Notes: generated from the sequence alone by a model not told the origin. 64,000 nucleotides of DNA from Marixanthomonas spongiae (GCF_003095375.1 NZ_QEHR01000006.1:1-64000), one strand, 5' to 3'. Positions 8,652 through 17,847 are shown, counted from the stretch's first letter. Program-made: numbers and translations.

Positions 8652-8750
8652 AGTGCTGTGCTCGCCTGACGGTTTGCCATGGGCGTACCCTATTTTGGCT
8701 TCTTCCCCTGTCAGGAGAACCTGCCTGAATGCACGGCAGGCAGGGGTGGC
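8652..8750. repeat. Cluster of GC-rich palindromes
   Basis: Two inverted-repeat pairs lie in the 276-base gap: CCTGAC with GTCAGG about 45 bases on, and CCTGCC-tgaatgcac-GGCAGG. Similar GGCAGG/CCTGCC words recur near 20105, 22625 and 33600. An open frame of 68 codons here has no start signal and is not credible as a gene. The element resembles a short interspersed palindrome of unknown function. Confidence 0.45.
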
Positions 8751-8820
8751 TCAAAACGGAGCGAACGGGTCGGAAGAGGTTTTAAGCCCAAAACCTTTCA
8801 TTAAGTCCTTTACCCTAATT

Positions 8821-9726
8821 TTAAGCACGTATTTTTTTTCTCTTTTTAGGTTTCCTTGAAGATAGATAAACTCCTAAAAAGATCAATACCGCTGCCACAA
8901 TTCTTATCGGTGTTAGGGTATCGGCCCCTAACAAAACAGCAAATAACACAGCGAGCACCGGCTGCAGGTAGATAAATGCACCAATGGTCGATGGGCTAAG
9001 CTGTTTTAAAGCATAAATATTGAACAAATAAGTTAAAAACGTCGTGCCCACCACTACAAAGGCCAATTTCCAAATGGCGTTAAAGGATAAATTAAACCAA
9101 TCCACAGCTATAAACTCGGTAAAACCAATGGGAAGGTTGATTATGGTGGCAAGCAGGAAAAACAATTTCATCAAGGTTATGGAACTGTATTTGGCCACCA
9201 GCGGTTTCACCAATATCAAATAGACCGAATACGAAGTGGCATTTACAATAAACAACAGATTCCCCAATGGTATGTTGGGCGCATTGGGCTGTACCTTCAC
9301 CCCAAAAAGAATGAGCACCAAGGCTCCAGCCAATCCCATGCCGATGCCCACGGCTTTACGCACGGTAATACGCTCCTTTAAAAACAAAGCAGAAAGGATA
9401 AGCAACAAAACCGGCGAAATAGTGATCACCACCGAGCTATTGATAGGCGTTGACAAGCTGAGGCCCTTAAAAAACATCAACATATTAATCACCATCCCAA
9501 AGCAGGCACAGGCAATAATGCGCAGCCAATCGCGCTTCGCTATTTTTTCCGAAGGATAAAAAATACTGATAGCCCAAAACAATACGGCAGCACCGCCCAC
9601 CCGCAGCACGATAAACCCGTAAGGTTCAATTACGGTTGGCATCAAGCCTTTTGCAATGGTGTGGTTTAGTCCATAAATGGCACTGGCCGCGGTAGCCGCT
9701 AACAACGCCAATACCCTACTGTTCAT
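8821..9726 (-). CDS. EamA-family (DMT superfamily) transporter
   Basis: 301 residues with ten hydrophobic segments in two EamA repeats (about residues 6-140 and 155-292). The first has the family-typical GLNHTIAKGLMP and the second GAFIYLQPVLAVLFA. This superfamily exports metabolites such as amino acids or drugs across the inner membrane; the substrate is not deducible. The end is basic (SSRKPKKRKKIRA). Its ATG overlaps the stop of the upstream ArsC/Spx-like gene (ATGA overlap), so the two are translationally coupled. Confidence 0.88.
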   Translation of the reverse strand: MNSRVLALLAATAASAIYGLNHTIAKGLMPTVIEPYGFIVLRVGGAAVLFWAISIFYPSEKIAKRDWLRIIACACFGMVINMLMFFKGLSLSTPINSSVVITISPVLLLILSALFLKERITVRKAVGIGMGLAGALVLILFGVKVQPNAPNIPLGNLLFIVNATSYSVYLILVKPLVAKYSSITLMKLFFLLATIINLPIGFTEFIAVDWFNLSFNAIWKLAFVVVGTTFLTYLFNIYALKQLSPSTIGAFIYLQPVLAVLFAVLLGADTLTPIRIVAAVLIFLGVYLSSRKPKKRKKIRA

Positions 9727-10082
9727 GAGCTGCTGTGGATTGAATTTTTAGCTGCTTCTACCGTTTTTTTACTGTTGCCAATAAAGATTTCGTCATTGTT
9801 TACAATAACCGGCCGTTTTAAAAAGGTATAGTGTTCCAGCAACAGGTTTTTAAAGTCCTCTTCCAGCAGTTGCTGTTCTTTTAAATTGCGTTTTTTGTAC
9901 AATTGCGCCCGCTTGCTGAACAACGCTTCATAACTACCGGCCAGATTATATAGTTCTTCCAGCTCTTTTTCGGTAAGTCCCTCCGTTTTTATGTCCTGAA
10001 GTTGAAATGATTGTGGAATTCCAATTTCATTCATAATGCGTTTGCACGTATCGCAACTGCTTAAATAATATATTTTTTTCAT
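9723..10082 (-). CDS. ArsC/Spx-like thioredoxin-fold protein
   Basis: 119 residues, the normal length of the arsenate reductase/Spx family. The N-terminal active-site motif is SCDTCKR (Cys9 and Cys12 counted from ATG). The later signature FLKRPVIVNNDEIFIGN matches the RPv region of ArsC-like proteins. Spx-like regulators also have a CxxC, whereas classical glutaredoxin-coupled ArsC has CX5R. Redox protein or regulator are both open. Coupled to the EamA transporter gene downstream by a 4-base overlap. Confidence 0.8.
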   Translation of the reverse strand: MKKIYYLSSCDTCKRIMNEIGIPQSFQLQDIKTEGLTEKELEELYNLAGSYEALFSKRAQLYKKRNLKEQQLLEEDFKNLLLEHYTFLKRPVIVNNDEIFIGNSKKTVEAAKNSIHSSS

Positions 10083-10141
10083 CGTTTCTTAAATTTAATT
10101 GATCCGCCTTTTTGGTGAACTATTGTTTTCTTCAGAATAAC

Positions 10142-10903
10142 TTATTCAACGGAAAAATCTAAAAATTCCTTGGCTTTTTCCATCGGTATTTCCAGTTCAA
10201 TAGGGCCGTCGGCATAGCTGGCAATATCGTACTGGTTATAGATTATAATCACGTTGTCTTTGGTGAACCCGATGTTTTCGGGCACGTAAAAAGTGTCGTT
10301 TTCAAACCAAAATCCCGTGGCGTTTATCGATTCGTTTTCTGAAATATTATGTTGTTTCCTAAATTCGTTTTCAGCAAATTCCTTAAAAGCTTGCCAATCT
10401 TTAAAAAGGTCTTTCTGCTGAAGCAACGCGCCGGTTTTTGGGTCAAAATTGTCAAAAGTGGTACTGCCATAACCGTGGGCGCCACCAGTAAAAGTGTACT
10501 GCTGTTCTTCGACCGATAGCAGTTGATCGTTTTCAAAAATGTTGCGCACGTTGATTTCCGAAACGTATTCCCCAACCATATCGGGGAATTGCTCCAAGTC
10601 CTTACGGTAAGTGGCCACAAAGTTTCTTGCAGCTTGCTTCATGCCTTTGGCGTTGGGGTCTTCATCGGTTGTTTTCAGCGATGCTATAATGAATTGTTCT
10701 ATTTCAGCATTGATTTTTTCTGAAACACGTTCCTCGCCTTGTACCGTAAAATAATTGACGGTTATTTCAGGACAGTCGCCATTGTTGCATTCGGCAAGGT
10801 CTTTTTCAGTGAAACTTTCCGCAGAAAAAGAAAGTGGCTGTTCTTTTTCACAGCTTGCCAATACCAACAGGCAGAAACAAAAGCCTAAAAATTTGTTGTT
10901 CAT
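10142..10903 (-). CDS. DUF4163/DUF3298-type lipoprotein
   Basis: 253 residues from ATG 10901-10903; an ATG nine codons earlier is less likely because it precedes the signal peptide. The signal ends in VLASCEKEQ (lipobox). The mature region has the PdaC/DUF4163 type domain (NYFTVQGEERVSEKINAEIEQFI) and then the DUF3298 core (FTGGAHGYGSTTFDNFDPKTGALL with FTKDNVIIIYNQYDIASYADGP). These domains occur in envelope proteins such as RsiV and PdaC and bind peptidoglycan or lysozyme in some cases. The exact role here is unknown. Confidence 0.83.
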   Translation of the reverse strand: MNNKFLGFCFCLLVLASCEKEQPLSFSAESFTEKDLAECNNGDCPEITVNYFTVQGEERVSEKINAEIEQFIIASLKTTDEDPNAKGMKQAARNFVATYRKDLEQFPDMVGEYVSEINVRNIFENDQLLSVEEQQYTFTGGAHGYGSTTFDNFDPKTGALLQQKDLFKDWQAFKEFAENEFRKQHNISENESINATGFWFENDTFYVPENIGFTKDNVIIIYNQYDIASYADGPIELEIPMEKAKEFLDFSVE

Positions 10904-10946
10904 AGGTTTAAATTTTAATGCATTCATCATCCCAAAGGGAAACTGC

Positions 10947-10954
10947 TATCTTTG
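10947..10954 (+). promoter_or_regulatory. Promoter -7 element upstream of cystathionine gamma-synthase
   Basis: TATCTTTG, 80 bases before the ATG at 11035, in the divergent gap with the lipoprotein gene. No riboswitch-like fold was recognised in the leader. Confidence 0.4.
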
Positions 10955-11034
10955 TTTGTAAAAGTAGTAAGTTTTGGGGCGGATGGCACTAAAAATTATA
11001 TTAAAAGAAAAAGAACAAACTTGAAATAAAGGAT

Positions 11035-12177
11035 ATGAAATTCAATACAAAAACAATACACGGGGGGCAAAAAAATACAGACCCGGCTTACGGAGCGGTC
11101 ATGCCGCCAATCTATCAAACCACTACTTACGCTCAAAAATCGCCTGGCGACCACAAGGGCTTTGAATATTCTCGAAGCGGCAACCCAACGAGAAGTGCTT
11201 TGGAACGCGCCATTGCCAGCATAGAAAACGGGAATTACGGCATGGCTTTTGGCAGTGGCCTCGCTGCCATCGATGCCGTTTTGAAATTGCTAAAAGCGGG
11301 CGATGAGGTGATTTCCACCAACGACCTGTATGGAGGTTCCTACCGCTTGTTTACCTCTATTTTTGAAGATTTCGGCGTCAAATTCAAATTCATCGGGATG
11401 CAACAAGCCAATGCCATTGAAGACCATATAAACGATAAAACAAAACTCATCTGGGTAGAAAGTCCAACCAACCCTATGATGAACATTATCGATATACAAA
11501 AAGCAGCAGCGGTGGCAAAAAAGCACAATGTGCTCTTGGCGGTCGACAACACCTTTGCAACGCCATACTTACAGCGTCCGCTTGATTTAGGTGCCGATAT
11601 CGTGATGCACAGCGCCACTAAATATTTGGGCGGCCACAGTGATGTGGTTTTAGGTGCTTTGGCCGTAAAAGATGAACAACTGGCCAAAAAATTATACTTC
11701 ATTCAAAAGGCCAGTGGCGGTATTTGCGGGCCACAAGATAGCTTTTTGGTGCTGCGAGGCTTAAAAACATTGCATGTGCGTATGCAACGCCATTGTGAAA
11801 ATGGCAAAAAAGTAGCCGAATACTTATACGATCATCCAAAAATAGAAAAAGTGTATTGGCCCGGGTTTAAAAACCATCCCAATTACGAGATAGCCAAAGC
11901 ACAGATGAACGATTTCGGTGGAATGGTTTCGTTTACCACCAAAGGGAATGATTATGAAGAAGCCATTAAAATAGTGGAAAACTTAAAACTATTTACCTTG
12001 GCAGAAAGCTTGGGCGGAGTGGAAAGCCTAGCCGGTCACCCTGCAAGTATGACCCATGCCAGTATTCCAAAGAAAGAACGGGAAAAAACCGGGGTGGTCG
12101 ATTCGTTGATACGGTTGAGCGTCGGCATTGAAGACGCGACCGACCTTATTGCCGATCTTAAACAGGCCATAGGTTGA
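11035..12177 (+). CDS. Cystathionine gamma-synthase / cystathionine beta-lyase family PLP enzyme
   Basis: 380 residues, the full family length. Family signatures in order: YSRSGNPTR (substrate/PLP phosphate contact), FGSGLAAIDAV, ESPTNP, VDNTFATPYLQ, and the PLP lysine K196 in SATKYLGGHSDVVLG. Near the C-terminus, ESLGGVESLAGHPASMTHASIP is the segment typical of gamma-synthases and lyases of this group, and the protein ends RLSVGIEDATDLIADL. It acts in cytoplasmic trans-sulphuration (methionine or cysteine synthesis). Synthase and lyase cannot be separated from sequence alone. Monogenic, with a terminator. Confidence 0.9.
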   Translation: MKFNTKTIHGGQKNTDPAYGAVMPPIYQTTTYAQKSPGDHKGFEYSRSGNPTRSALERAIASIENGNYGMAFGSGLAAIDAVLKLLKAGDEVISTNDLYGGSYRLFTSIFEDFGVKFKFIGMQQANAIEDHINDKTKLIWVESPTNPMMNIIDIQKAAAVAKKHNVLLAVDNTFATPYLQRPLDLGADIVMHSATKYLGGHSDVVLGALAVKDEQLAKKLYFIQKASGGICGPQDSFLVLRGLKTLHVRMQRHCENGKKVAEYLYDHPKIEKVYWPGFKNHPNYEIAKAQMNDFGGMVSFTTKGNDYEEAIKIVENLKLFTLAESLGGVESLAGHPASMTHASIPKKEREKTGVVDSLIRLSVGIEDATDLIADLKQAIG

Positions 12178-12200
12178 AACTGTAGCACGAACATAAAAAA

Positions 12201-12226
12201 ACCCGGAAACAGTCTCCGGGTTTTTT
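12201..12226. terminator. Bidirectional terminator between convergent genes
   Basis: ACCCGGA, a 7-base loop, TCCGGGT, then T residues on the plus strand and, before the hairpin, A residues that give a T tract on the minus strand. It serves the cystathionine synthase and the leftward outer-membrane protein gene. Confidence 0.85.
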
Positions 12227-12245
12227 GTTGAAATTTTAAAAAGGG

Positions 12246-13046
12246 TTAATCCAAATAATAGATGTACCCAATGTTTATCCAGTAAATCCAGTCGTTGCTT
12301 TTATTTTCGGGTACCTGGCGCACTTCGTTTTGGTCAATGCCGGGATTAAGGCCATCTACCCAATCACTGAAATAGTACTGCCAACGGCTGTCGAGCATCA
12401 AGTCGCTCAACGGGCTCAATTTGTACCTTACCCCAACGCTTCCCACCACCGAAAAAGTGGAAGCTGCCTCTTGCTGAAAAGCATTGATGTATTTAACCGG
12501 TGTGGAAACAGGATCGTTCAAAGGTCCTAAACTGGATGTCGCTTCTGGGTTGAAATTTACATAATGCACGCCCAAGCTTACAAAAGGGGCAAGTTTAAAT
12601 CCCCCAGCGGCAAAATCCCGTATGCTCAGTGGGAAATATTCAAGCTGCGAGCCAATATCAAAAACCGTTGTTGAACCTTTCATTGCGCGTAATTGCTGTG
12701 CAAATTCCGAATTGTCGTCGGGATCTACCCAACGGCCCATATGTTCCAAGTTGGTTTTGTGGTAATCTATTTCGTTGCGTATTTTAAAATGGTCGTTAAA
12801 ATAGGTATCGCGGCTGTAACAATTACAGTCTGCTCTGTAAGAAAAGTTAATGTAATGTATTAAACCAATGCCAAAACCAACATTTCCTACATTGGTTTCA
12901 AAGTCGTTCCGTTGCCCATAATCGGAATAAAATGTAACGGGACCGGTAATTACACCTATTTCGTGAGAGAAGCCAAACTGGCTCAAAACATCCTGCTTAA
13001 CAGAAATAAAGAGTAAAAATACCAACAGTAGGTTTCTGGTATTCAT
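12246..13046 (-). CDS. Putative outer-membrane beta-barrel protein next to gdhA
   Basis: 266 residues. A signal peptide (hydrophobic to LLFISVKQDVLSQ) is followed by many alternating aromatic strands (GVITGPVTFYSDYG, VGFGIGLIHYINFSY) and the terminal strand ends in YYLD, as in flavobacterial outer-membrane barrels. It resembles small proteins annotated as the THC0290_0291 family, from memory. Divergent from the glutamate dehydrogenase gene over about 240 bases, which might mean shared regulation. Function unknown. Confidence 0.75.
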   Translation of the reverse strand: MNTRNLLLVFLLFISVKQDVLSQFGFSHEIGVITGPVTFYSDYGQRNDFETNVGNVGFGIGLIHYINFSYRADCNCYSRDTYFNDHFKIRNEIDYHKTNLEHMGRWVDPDDNSEFAQQLRAMKGSTTVFDIGSQLEYFPLSIRDFAAGGFKLAPFVSLGVHYVNFNPEATSSLGPLNDPVSTPVKYINAFQQEAASTFSVVGSVGVRYKLSPLSDLMLDSRWQYYFSDWVDGLNPGIDQNEVRQVPENKSNDWIYWINIGYIYYLD

Positions 13047-13075
13047 ATGTCGATTGGGTTTGGTTTGAATGGTAA

Positions 13076-13083
13076 CAAATATA
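13076..13083 (-). promoter_or_regulatory. Promoter -7 element for the barrel protein gene
   Basis: TATATTTG on the minus strand, 29 bases before the ATG at 13046. Confidence 0.45.
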
Positions 13084-13165
13084 TAAAAACATATCTAACA
13101 GTGAAATATAATGTAGATATTTAGCTTATTTATAAAAAATTAACCTCCTTTTTTCTTATTACGTT

Positions 13166-13173
13166 TATATTTG
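13166..13173 (+). promoter_or_regulatory. Promoter -7 element for gdhA
   Basis: TATATTTG, 111 bases before the chosen ATG at 13285, implying a leader of about 100 bases. Confidence 0.45.
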
Positions 13174-13284
13174 TGAATAGATAACGTAAACTTATATTCT
13201 AAAGTATTCTTTAGAACCAATTAATTGCAAACAGGTTCCTTATCCTGTCAATACCATAAGGCACAACACAAAACCAGTTATACG

Positions 13285-14628
13285 ATGAAACAAAGCATTC
13301 AGGATTTCATTTCTAAAGTTGAAGCGTCCAATCCCAATGAACCCGAATTTTTACAAGCGGTGACCGAAGTAGCCGAAACAGTGATTCCCTTCATTGAAAA
13401 AAATGAAAAATACCAAAACAAAATGCTACTGGAACGTATGGTCGAGCCAGAACGCACCATTCTTTTCAGGGTCCCGTGGGTGGACGACAACGGCGACATA
13501 CACGTTAACAAAGGCTATAGGGTAGAGTTCAACTCGGCCATAGGCCCTTATAAGGGTGGTTTGCGCTTTCATCCTTCGGTAAATTTGAGCATCTTGAAAT
13601 TTCTGGGTTTTGAGCAAGTGTTCAAAAACAGCTTGACCACGCTCCCTTTGGGCGGAGGGAAAGGCGGGTCCAATTTCAATCCAAAAGGAAAAAGCGATAA
13701 TGAGATTATGAATTTCTGCCAAAGTTTTATGACGGAACTTGCCAAGCACATTGGCCCCAATACCGATGTCCCGGCAGGCGATATTGGCGTGGGTTCCCGC
13801 GAAATAGGCTTTATGTACGGTCAGTATAAGAGGCTCCGCAATGAATTTACAGGGGTGTTGACGGGCAAGGGCCTATCCTATGGAGGCTCTTTAATTAGAC
13901 CGGAAGCCACAGGCTATGGGAATGTTTATTTTGCAAAAAACATGCTCGAAACCCAAGGCAAATCCTTTAAGGATAAAACAGTGGTACTATCTGGATCAGG
14001 AAACGTAGCACAATATGCCGCCCAAAAAACCATGCAATTTGGCGGTAAAGTGGTGACGTTTTCAGATTCTTCGGGTTTTATTTACGATGCTGAAGGAATA
14101 GACGAAGAAAAACTGGCCTTTGTCATGGAACTTAAAAACGAAAAACGCGGTCGCATTAAAGAATATGTAGAAAAATATGCTGCGGCCGAATATTACGAAG
14201 GAAAACGCCCTTGGGGAGTAAGTTGCGACATTGCTTTGCCGTGCGCCACCCAAAACGAATTGAACGCCGAAGAAGCCAAAACATTGGTCGATAACGGCTG
14301 TATTTGTGTGGGTGAGGGTGCCAATATGCCCTGTACGCCCGAAGCCATCGAGGTGTTTCAAAAAGCCAAGATACTGTTCTCGCCCGGAAAAGCCTCAAAT
14401 GCCGGTGGCGTGGCAACCTCTGGTCTGGAAATGTCCCAAAACTCCTTGCGCTTAAGTTGGACAGAGGAAAAAGTGGACGAAAAACTGCACGGTATTATGA
14501 ACGATATCCACGCTGCCTGCGTAAAATATGGAAAAGAAAGCGATGGATACGTAGATTACGTAAAAGGAGCCAATATTGCCGGATTTGTAAAAGTGGCCGA
14601 TGCCATGATGGCTCAAGGTGTGGTTTAA
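13285..14628 (+). CDS. gdhA: NADP-type glutamate dehydrogenase
   Basis: 447 residues from ATG 13285; the 20 extra codons of the longer frame lack family similarity. All hallmark segments of hexameric GluDH are present: the substrate-binding RVEFNSAIGPYKGGLRFHPS, catalytic lysine in PLGGGKGGSNFNPKG, and PAGDIGVGSREIGFMYGQYK. The nucleotide-binding Rossmann region is VVLSGSGNVAQYA, with a serine after the second strand (FSDSSGF) that suits NADPH. The enzyme makes glutamate from 2-oxoglutarate and ammonium (or the reverse) in the cytoplasm. Divergent from a barrel protein gene. Confidence 0.95.
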   Translation: MKQSIQDFISKVEASNPNEPEFLQAVTEVAETVIPFIEKNEKYQNKMLLERMVEPERTILFRVPWVDDNGDIHVNKGYRVEFNSAIGPYKGGLRFHPSVNLSILKFLGFEQVFKNSLTTLPLGGGKGGSNFNPKGKSDNEIMNFCQSFMTELAKHIGPNTDVPAGDIGVGSREIGFMYGQYKRLRNEFTGVLTGKGLSYGGSLIRPEATGYGNVYFAKNMLETQGKSFKDKTVVLSGSGNVAQYAAQKTMQFGGKVVTFSDSSGFIYDAEGIDEEKLAFVMELKNEKRGRIKEYVEKYAAAEYYEGKRPWGVSCDIALPCATQNELNAEEAKTLVDNGCICVGEGANMPCTPEAIEVFQKAKILFSPGKASNAGGVATSGLEMSQNSLRLSWTEEKVDEKLHGIMNDIHAACVKYGKESDGYVDYVKGANIAGFVKVADAMMAQGVV

Positions 14629-14759
14629 AATAGCCATGAACACTCTTTAAATTATGCAAAGTAATGGGTAATGCCTTACTCTGTCTTTCCCTTTTTTCAT
14701 TGAAATCCTGCAATAAATAGTATTTTAGCGTGTTATATTTTCTGAACAAAGCATCCCTT

Positions 14760-17057
14760 ATGAAGTATGTTGTAACCACTGTTTTGGTTTTCTTTGCCCT
14801 TTGCAGCCGTGCCCAAACTTTTGAAGATTCCTGGACCGGGTATTTTTCATATACCGAAATCAAGGATATTTCCCAAGGGGATGATAAAATCTATGCGGCT
14901 TCAGAAAATGCGGTGTTCACTTACGATTTAAGCACCAACGAGCTACAGACTATTTCTACCATTGAAGGTCTTTCCGGAGAGTTTATTTCAACCATCCATT
15001 ACAGCGAAAACCACAACCTATTGGTAATAGGATACCAAACAGGATTGATTGAGATTGTTCGTGAAGATGAAGACAAAGTGCTTACGGTGGTGGACATACT
15101 GGACAAACAGGTAATCCCGCCCAACCAGAAAAACATCAATCACTTTGATGAATATGAAGACCTGCTCTACATCGCAACCGAATATGGAATTTCCGTCTAT
15201 AATTTGGCGACTTTGGAGTTTGGTGACACCTATTTTATAGGCAATGGCGGTTCGCAGATCAATATTACCCAAACCGAAATAGCCGAGCCATATATTTTTG
15301 CGGCAACAGCTTCCAACGGGATAAAAAGGGCTTTGCTGGAAAGCGATAACTTAATCGATTTTCAACAATGGACCACCGTACAAAACGGAAATTTTAAAGG
15401 CATTCAAAAATTGGGCACGGAACTTTACGTTGCCAATACCGCAAACACGGTTTTTAAACTGAATCCCAACGGTGGGATTACAACAGCCGGAAATTTTGGC
15501 AGTATGGTCGATTTCCAGGCCTTCAACGACGTATTGACCATCGCCACTTCAACTGCTATTTACGCGTACACCGAAGGGTTTCAGCAACAGGCATCGGTAA
15601 CATCGGTGCCGGGGTTTGATTACCAATTGCTTTCTGGGTATGCCTTTAACGATATATTTTATATGGGGACAAAAGAAGATGGTATTTTGGCCGTTCCCTT
15701 CGCCAGCAACCAAGCCGAACAGATTTTGCCCGACGGCCCATTGTTCAATCAAAGTTTCAGCATCGATGCCTCTCCCGGTCAACTTTGGGTGAATTATGGC
15801 GAAATTACCGTTACCTTTAATCCATTTCCCCGTACATTTAGAGGCATTAGCAACTTAAGGGAAGGTACGTGGACCAATATTCCCTACGAGGACCTTGTTG
15901 CAAAATTTGGCAAAGACGTTAACGATTTGGTACAGGTAGAGATCAATCCGAATAATTTTGAAGAAGTGTTCATGACTTCTTTTGAAAGAGGACTCTTGCA
16001 AATAGAAAACCAACAACCTGTTGCGCTATACGATGAAACCAACAGCCCGTTGGAAATCGTTACCCTATCCAATGGCGACCTAGCCAACATCCGGCTGTTC
16101 GGGATGGATTATGACAACCAAGGCAATTTGTGGTTTACCCAGTCGCTCATCGACAACGGATTGATAAAACGCACCCCAGAAGGGCAGTTTCAACGAGTGG
16201 ACGTGAGCTCTATCATTAACATAAACAGTCAATTGGCGTTGACCGATGTAAAAACCACCTCCCAAGGCTATGTGTTTTTCGGCAGTGCCTCCAGCGGATT
16301 GTTAGGCTACGACCCCAGCCGAAACAAGTTTAACAAGATAACCGAAGGCGAAGGCAACGGCAATTTGCCCAGCATATCGGTACGGGCTTTGGCAGTAGAT
16401 AAGCAAAACAGGCTTTGGATAGGCACTTACGAAGGGCTTAGGGTGCTTTTCAACACTGGCAGTTTTTTTGAAGAAGATGCAAATGTGGAGGCCCGGGCAA
16501 TAATCATTGTGGAAGACGGAGTGCCTCAAGAACTTCTTTTTGAACAAGCCATTACCCAAATCGTGGTCGATGGCTCCAACAACAAATGGATAGCAACGGG
16601 TAACTCGGGTGTTTTTTATGTGTCGTCCAACGGGCAGGAAACCCTCTTGCGTTTTACCAAAGACAACTCGCCCTTGCCCTCCAACAACATACAGGATATC
16701 GCCGTTGACAACTTTAGTGGGGAGGTATATTTTGCCACCAACAAAGGGTTGGTGTCGTACAATGGTACAGCCACGGCACCCCGTGAAAACTTGGACGAAG
16801 TTTATGCTTTTCCCAATCCCGTGCGACCAGGATTTAGTGGAAATGTTACCATCGATGGGCTTACGGCCAATGCAAACGTAAAAATTACCGATATCGAAGG
16901 CAACCTCGTTTTTGAAGAGACCAGCGAAGGCGGCAGCGTACTTTGGGACACCACGGCTTTTGGAAAATATAAAGTCGCTTCTGGGGTTTATTTGGTTTTG
17001 ATAAGCACCGACGATGCCCTAGAAACCAAAGTAGCGAAAATCATGATCGTAAGGTAA
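14760..17057 (+). CDS. porZ: PorZ-like beta-propeller protein of the type IX secretion system
   Basis: 765 residues from ATG 14760; the ATG ten codons upstream precedes the signal peptide (MKYVVTTVLVFFALCSRAQ). About 600 residues form repeated propeller strands (for example YIATEYGISVYNLATLEF, LWIGTYEGLRVLFNTG, YFATNKGLVSYNG), grouped into two or three propellers. The last 85 residues begin VYAFPNPVRPGFSGN and make an Ig-like sorting-type domain. This matches PorZ, an outer-surface partner of the PorU sortase that presents A-LPS in Porphyromonas. Its position directly before recO, with a 1-base overlap (TAATG), supports the call. The A-LPS role is established in Porphyromonas only. Confidence 0.85.
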   Translation: MKYVVTTVLVFFALCSRAQTFEDSWTGYFSYTEIKDISQGDDKIYAASENAVFTYDLSTNELQTISTIEGLSGEFISTIHYSENHNLLVIGYQTGLIEIVREDEDKVLTVVDILDKQVIPPNQKNINHFDEYEDLLYIATEYGISVYNLATLEFGDTYFIGNGGSQINITQTEIAEPYIFAATASNGIKRALLESDNLIDFQQWTTVQNGNFKGIQKLGTELYVANTANTVFKLNPNGGITTAGNFGSMVDFQAFNDVLTIATSTAIYAYTEGFQQQASVTSVPGFDYQLLSGYAFNDIFYMGTKEDGILAVPFASNQAEQILPDGPLFNQSFSIDASPGQLWVNYGEITVTFNPFPRTFRGISNLREGTWTNIPYEDLVAKFGKDVNDLVQVEINPNNFEEVFMTSFERGLLQIENQQPVALYDETNSPLEIVTLSNGDLANIRLFGMDYDNQGNLWFTQSLIDNGLIKRTPEGQFQRVDVSSIININSQLALTDVKTTSQGYVFFGSASSGLLGYDPSRNKFNKITEGEGNGNLPSISVRALAVDKQNRLWIGTYEGLRVLFNTGSFFEEDANVEARAIIIVEDGVPQELLFEQAITQIVVDGSNNKWIATGNSGVFYVSSNGQETLLRFTKDNSPLPSNNIQDIAVDNFSGEVYFATNKGLVSYNGTATAPRENLDEVYAFPNPVRPGFSGNVTIDGLTANANVKITDIEGNLVFEETSEGGSVLWDTTAFGKYKVASGVYLVLISTDDALETKVAKIMIVR

Positions 17058-17776
17058 TGCTCGTTGCCACGAAAGCCCTCGTTATTTCTTCGTTGCGGTA
17101 TTCCGAAGCCGATTTGATCGTGAGCTGTTATACCGAAACCGATGGCATGAAAAGCTACATGCTGCGAAATATTCTAAAATCTAAAAAAGGGAAGCTCCGC
17201 ACCTCCTTGTTTCAACCTTTAACCCAGCTCGAGATGGTCGCCAATCACAAAAACAAAGGCGCGTTGGAATATGTTAGGGAAGCGAAAATCATCCATCCCT
17301 ACCAAAGTCTGCACAGCGACGTGTACAAATCTTCGTTAGTGCTGTTTCTTTCTGAAATTTTAAAAAACACCATAAAAGAAGAAGAGGCCAATGCGCAACT
17401 GTTTCGGTTTTTAACGTATTCATTTCAGTGGTTGGATATTCATGAAACCTATGCCGATTTCCACATTCTATTCCTTCTTAAATTGTCTCGTTACTTAGGG
17501 TTTTATCCCGATGCGTCGCATGAGGAGCGACCATATTTTAATTTACAGGAGGGGACATTTCAAAATCATTTTGACAACCACTTTTCAGCAGAGGGAGATG
17601 AGGTAGAAGCCTTGAAGCGTTTTTTCAATAAAGATTTCAATAATTTAACTGAAATTAGACTCCCCAAAAAAACACGTACCGCAACATTGAATTTAATGCT
17701 TACCTATTACCAATACCATTCCCAAGGGTTTAAAACGCCTAAATCGTTGGCGGTATTACAGCAGCTTTTTAATTGA
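17057..17776 (+). CDS. recO: DNA repair protein RecO
   Basis: 239 residues. The N-terminal OB-fold starts with the typical TKALVISSLRYSEADLIVSCYTE, followed by YMLRNI and the TSLFQPLTQLEM segment. The helical C-terminal part includes SEILKNTIKEEEAN and a helix ending in LLKLSRYLGFYPD. The usual cysteine zinc site is absent, as in other flavobacterial RecO. RecO mediates loading of RecA at ssDNA gaps with RecR. Its ATG overlaps the porZ stop, so translation is coupled. Confidence 0.92.
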   Translation: MLVATKALVISSLRYSEADLIVSCYTETDGMKSYMLRNILKSKKGKLRTSLFQPLTQLEMVANHKNKGALEYVREAKIIHPYQSLHSDVYKSSLVLFLSEILKNTIKEEEANAQLFRFLTYSFQWLDIHETYADFHILFLLKLSRYLGFYPDASHEERPYFNLQEGTFQNHFDNHFSAEGDEVEALKRFFNKDFNNLTEIRLPKKTRTATLNLMLTYYQYHSQGFKTPKSLAVLQQLFN

Positions 17777-17794
17777 TTAAAGGCGGAAATATTT

Positions 17795-17827
17795 AAACTT
17801 CACAGGTTTTGAAAACCTGTGAAGTTT
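17795..17827. terminator. Perfect 16-bp palindrome acting as a convergent terminator
   Basis: AAACTTCACAGGTTTT, one base, AAAACCTGTGAAGTTT. It lies between the ends of the convergent recO and TonB-receptor genes. The word TTCACAGGTTTT occurs in repeated palindromes in other flavobacterial genomes as far as I recall, so it may also be an interspersed repeat. Confidence 0.6.
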
Positions 17828-17847
17828 GTTTATGCATGCAAAAATGG

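Noticed and set aside
8653-8859. 68-codon open frame after the M13 peptidase
   Set aside because: Overlaps the palindrome cluster and the end of the EamA gene; no signal or family pattern.
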